A DNA stretch of 64,000 bases from Rhynochetos jubatus (Eukaryota; Chordata; Aves; Eurypygiformes; Rhynochetidae): the NCBI GenBank assembly GCA_027574665.1, contig CM050668.1:2362001-2426000 (forward strand), written 5' to 3'. Under the pieces are notes generated by a model, which made no database searches, was not told where the DNA came from, and saw only the letters and a list, made by a program, of their open reading frames with translations. Every line of letters begins with the position of its first letter. Position 1 is the first letter of the stretch. The position numbers and the translations under genes were made by a program. This document shows positions 13,688-64,000 of this stretch, in pieces.

Positions 13688-13693
13688 TTTATT
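13688..13693 (-). promoter_or_regulatory. Distal poly(A) signal AATAAA
   Basis: The plus-strand TTTATT reads AATAAA in the USP32 direction. U/GU-containing sequence lies downstream on the minus strand (13610-13660). I take this as the main cleavage signal because it gives a plausible UTR length. Confidence 0.5.
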
Positions 13694-15511
13694 TACAAGG
13701 TATTTATGTACATTAACATCTTTCTAAAGTCAGTGCATTGTCATAAGTTTTATACAATAATTTACAAAGTGAATGTAGTTAATCGTTAACTTAATAAATT
13801 TACTACGAATTAATGAATTAATTTAATTTAAAAAATTAATTACAACCAATGTAACAAACACAGAAGATCAAATAACATTAGTAGATTGTGCTACCTGCTT
13901 AAATAAAACATTTTAAAGTAAATCAGTTGAAAATCTTTCACTTTTCATGGAGTTTGTGTAGAGAGGAGTAGACAAATGGGTGCTGAAAAAGCTTCTCACC
14001 TAGAAATTCACAAGTCATGTTTGCTTTTCTTCAGTCTCAATGTTTTCAGCGCGTTAAAGATAAAAGACCACCTAGGATAGGGAGCAACACTTCACAAGTG
14101 AGACAATACCCATTTTGGAACCGATCTGCTCTCCTCAGGGGCACGACCTCCAACAAAGGCAGGGAGGTTTTTGCCGGGGTAAAGACAGCAAGATCAGCTG
14201 ATAGAATTTCTTAAATGGCTAAAACTCACATCTTTCTGGAAATGATAAACTTACTAGTACATTTGGCATTCTTGTAAAACACGTTAAAAGGAATCCAAAC
14301 ATCTGTTTCAGAGATCAACCGTGTAAGTATCAATTCTGTTAGTGAAGATACGAAATCTAAAGAATTTGGAAGATGACATATGACAAGATTAGTAAGCTCC
14401 TTAGACTCAGCTGAAGAACAAAAGGCCGAAAGAGTGAAACTTTTATCTTCATATATGCAAACAGTTTAACACTGAAAATGTTGGAAGAAATGCCTACTCA
14501 AAAAGTAACCACCTTTTTTCCTGTCTCTGCTAAGACTCAGTCATGCTTTCCTTTATGCCGTAAGCCTGCTGACTTAAAAGAGCATGTTGCAAGAGAACAG
14601 AAAGCAGTTCTGGTTTAACTGCGAGTGTACGCATAACCTGTTGCAAAAAAAGAAAATTTGAAAAGGCAACCAAATTTTGAAAAAAAGAAACTCCATTAAA
14701 TTATGAAACCAATAAGAAAACCCATCCATGAATGCTACGATAGCTACCTGACAGCCACAGCTTCTTATCTGTTTGAAATACACAGTGGATAATTCACAGC
14801 CATTCACTCCAGAGCCCTTACAACAACAAAAACAAACTATGTTTTTGAATTTAATTATACGAATTTTTAAAAGTGCAAATTTAAAAGCAACACCAGTCAT
14901 GAAACATAAGCTCAAGCATCTTTCCTTCCAAAAGCTGGGAACGTTTTGTGCAATGTGCACATTTTAAGACACCATACGTGTAATCACAACTACTCTCTTC
15001 AACCTGAAGCTCCTTCTTGAGGCATCTCACAAGTCTGAGATAGCACTCTTCAGGCAGAAAAGCCATTCCTGAAACATGTCGATCTGCACAGCCAACTCGT
15101 GGAGAAAACACAGTTACAACAAACCATTCAAGTGTTGAAATTAATCTCTTCTCAAATTATGACTTGGTTGTGCTCTCAACATACAGAAAGAAAGCAAGTG
15201 ACACACATTAGTGGTGGCAAAACTGGAAACTTCTACTCTTGATGATAATCCCTCAAACTTGTGCACTTTCCATTCTCTTGCTTTCCCTGTTTTGCCAATA
15301 AAATGCAATAAAACTGCAGGAAAAAGGAGGTAGCAATATCATGTTGTCCAAAGACAACACTACAATTTTTTTTTCCCCATTATCTTAAACCTAACTAGAG
15401 CCTTGGGGGGTTGTTAGAACAGTTGGTAAACTCTACACTACTTTGTTTTGCTCTTATTTGGACTATTTAATTTAGCTCTTATTTGGTCCTAGTTGGCTTT
15501 TCTCAAACCAT

Positions 15512-15517
15512 TTTATT
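15512..15517 (-). promoter_or_regulatory. Proximal poly(A) signal AATAAA
   Basis: A perfect AATAAA on the minus strand, about 250 nt after the stop. It could give a short-UTR isoform. Confidence 0.35.
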
Positions 15518-15767
15518 TAAAGGCCAATGGCAGTCTCAGCCTGATGTCTAACATCAGAAACGTTTTAGAGCATGTAGAGAGAACAGAACAAAACAATACT
15601 ATCTTCATATGAACTGCTATTTAATTAGGGGGTTCTGTTTGTGCTTTCAGATCACAGCGTACAATAACTACACTTAGGTTATCTGTTTCAGTAACGTTTT
15701 TTGCCAAATGTAAGTTGCAGGACGTTATCCCTCACGTTTTCAAAACGGTCCATGGAAGCCCATCTGT

Positions 15768-61947
<46,180 letters not shown>

Positions 61948-64000
61948 CTGTAAGAAAAGAAAATGTGAGCTGTTTTTCTCTGCTTTCTCAGTACCAGGAA
62001 ACAGGAACCATCCAGCTGTATGAACAAGAATTGGGACAATCTCCTATAAAAATAAGTACTAAAATAATTTTTCTCTTTGAAGCCGTGACTGTTTTTCCAT
62101 TTCATTCTGAAATACAGCAGTGGGAGAGAAATTAGACTCCTTAGCTCTCTCTGCGTTTCAACCACCTACTCAATGCGGCCCTTGGAAAGTCATTTACTCT
62201 GAACCTCTGGTTAAAGGGATCAGAAGAAAAGTGGTTAATGACAGCTCCAAATAACAGAGGTTATTTTTATGAATTTAAATTTCTTATGATAGATAAAAGC
62301 TCTTATGTGCCAAATAACAGGTGCTATAAAATCATAACCAGTCTGTTGTATATACAAACACTTAACACAGAAAAATTAGATTTGTGAGTAACTAACAGGA
62401 TGACTAATCACTGCAGTAGCATGTCAATTTTTTGCCTCTACTGACCAAAACCCACCTTGGAGCACACAGGTAAACAAGGCATTCACAGTATATCCTAACT
62501 CAGACTCTCTTGCTGGATGGCTCAAGGAACTGCCTGTTCCGGACTACGTAAGAACAATAGATGCACAGTTTAAATGCTGGAGAGGCTGTTTAAACCATTT
62601 AGTTGAATGATTTCCAAGCTGTGGCCATGAAACCATAGGGATCAGCAGACTAATTTCTACAGGACCTACACAGCTCACTAAAAAGCAAACCTATTATCAG
62701 TAGACAAACTCATTAGAGGGAGATCCTAATGTCCACGGGAAATAAACAGGGGTCTGCAAAGTGAAAGAGGTTTCAAGCCATTGATTATTTAAACTTCGCT
62801 AATATCACAGACCATTAAACTTCACTGAATTACACCTCTAAAGAATCCAACAATTTGCATTTGGCTACGGACTATCTGCAGCTGTCAACTGCAGAAAATT
62901 GAAAATCCGCTACTTCCTCTGCCAGTTGCACAAATGGTTAATCACATTCACTGCGAAAACATTTGCTTCATACTCCAACTGTAATGGATTATTTCAGGTT
63001 CCAGATACTCATTCTTTTTATGCCTTTTTTTCCCTAGGCTACAGTGTGTTACATTTTTCTCCAATAAATACAGGCAGAAATACCACGATACTTACAACAG
63101 CTACCATCATAGACTTCCACATAGTTACAATTCAAGGATGTCAAGATGCTACATTGCTATTCTATCACCAGTTTAATCTGTATGTATCCACACTACTGAC
63201 AGCATGGTCCTAACCTTCCTCTTACCAACGCTTTCTGATCCTTCATCCCTTCTCTTTTGTGACTGCAATCCCATCAGTGCAGTCATGTGGCAAAACATAC
63301 CTAGATGAAAAATCACCTACAGGATTAGGAACTACAGAGAAAGGGCTTACTTCTCAGCCAGATCATTTCCCCGTCCAGTTCATCAAGGCATCACATAAAT
63401 ACCTGAGCCAGCATAAAGGTAGGAGAATGAATGACAGTCAGGAAAAGGGTAACTCAACAACGTGGGCTTTCAGGATTTCATCCATTATGGAACCACTTGC
63501 TTAAGCAAAAAACCCACCGCTACTGACAAACCAGCAGAGAGGAACAAAGCAGCCCTCAATTATTTTTTTCTTTTTTTTCCTTTAACAGTTTGGATCAGAG
63601 ACAAGACCATTTTCGTACTCACAGTTCCACATTACTTTCCCTCTACTTTTAGCACTGCTTTCTGTAAATGGAGCAAGAGCTGTGTCACGTTTCACTAAGA
63701 CTCTGCATTGCTCCAACTGATTAAAGACAAGGAAGAAGAGGGACAGGAAAACTTTGGACAGAGGGGAAAAAAGCATTTGGAGCAAGTAACGTTCACAGCT
63801 GAGCCATGCTGGAACTTGAACAACTACAGCAATATAGATGTCACTGAATTTGTTTTCTGTAGTTCAGAAACAAGAGCGAGGAAAACTCAGATGTACATGC
63901 AGTAATTCTGAAGAACAGAAGTACCTGTAAACAACATCCTTGAAAGCATAAACTCATCCGCCATACGGCAGGAAGGAAGGTCCACAGCAGGAACACTAAA
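61948..64000. other. USP32 intron upstream of first visible exon
   Basis: I searched for the expected preceding exon (the segment ahead of SEKVNY) and did not find it on the minus strand. The sequence is AT-rich without recognised repeats. Confidence 0.6.

Larger units (their letters stand above)
13670..15767 (-). other. USP32: Probable USP32 3' untranslated region
   Basis: AT-rich, non-coding sequence follows the stop. The distal end is placed by an AATAAA (minus strand) at 13688-13693, with cleavage expected about 15-20 nt further left. The resulting length of about 2.1 kb is compatible with a mammalian-like USP32 mRNA. A 14-nt direct repeat (gctcttatttgg plus two bases) occurs at 15450-15463 and 15475-15488. 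Confidence 0.55.

Overview
This window is vertebrate nuclear DNA, almost certainly from a bird. Seven to eight dispersed fragments match the 3' end of avian CR1 LINEs, with the ATTCTATG-type 8-bp tail repeat, and one longer copy keeps reverse transcriptase remnants. There are no bacterial-style operons. Coding sequence occurs only as short GT-AG exons separated by AT-rich introns.

The one gene I can establish is the 3' portion of USP32 (ubiquitin carboxyl-terminal hydrolase 32), on the minus strand. I placed 30 consecutive coding exons from 61947 (5'-most) down to the stop codon at 15768. They sum to 4416 nt: 1471 residues plus the stop, with compatible phases at every junction and no frameshift or internal stop. 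The missing N-terminus (about 137 residues by alignment to the remembered human protein) lies beyond 64000. Residue numbers below refer to this partial protein; add about 137 for human-like numbering near the catalytic Cys. Order along the protein: two EF-hand loops, DUSP region, ubiquitin-like segment, USP catalytic core with Cys606 and His1393 plus large inserts, a Ser-rich linker, and a C-terminal CVLQ prenylation box. A 3'UTR of about 2.1 kb probably ends near 13670.

Layout: 1-13669 is intergenic, downstream of USP32, and holds CR1 fragments, a homopolymer tract and two small CpG/GC-rich patches. I found no convincing gene there, only a weak frameshifted membrane-protein-like relic at 9593-10057. 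13670-15767 is the probable 3'UTR. 15768-61947 is the USP32 exon-intron body, with CR1 insertions in introns at about 20.0, 22.1, 22.8, 25.0, 27.4, 35.0-36.6 and 52.8 kb. 61948-64000 is intron upstream of the first visible exon.

I did not find an undescribed biological system. The observations most worth checking are the split Cys cluster in the catalytic insert, the hydrophobic two-frame remnant, the isolated CpG cluster, the tandem splice donors and the choice between two poly(A) signals. Exon boundaries were read by eye from the sequence. The human comparisons are from memory, not from a search.
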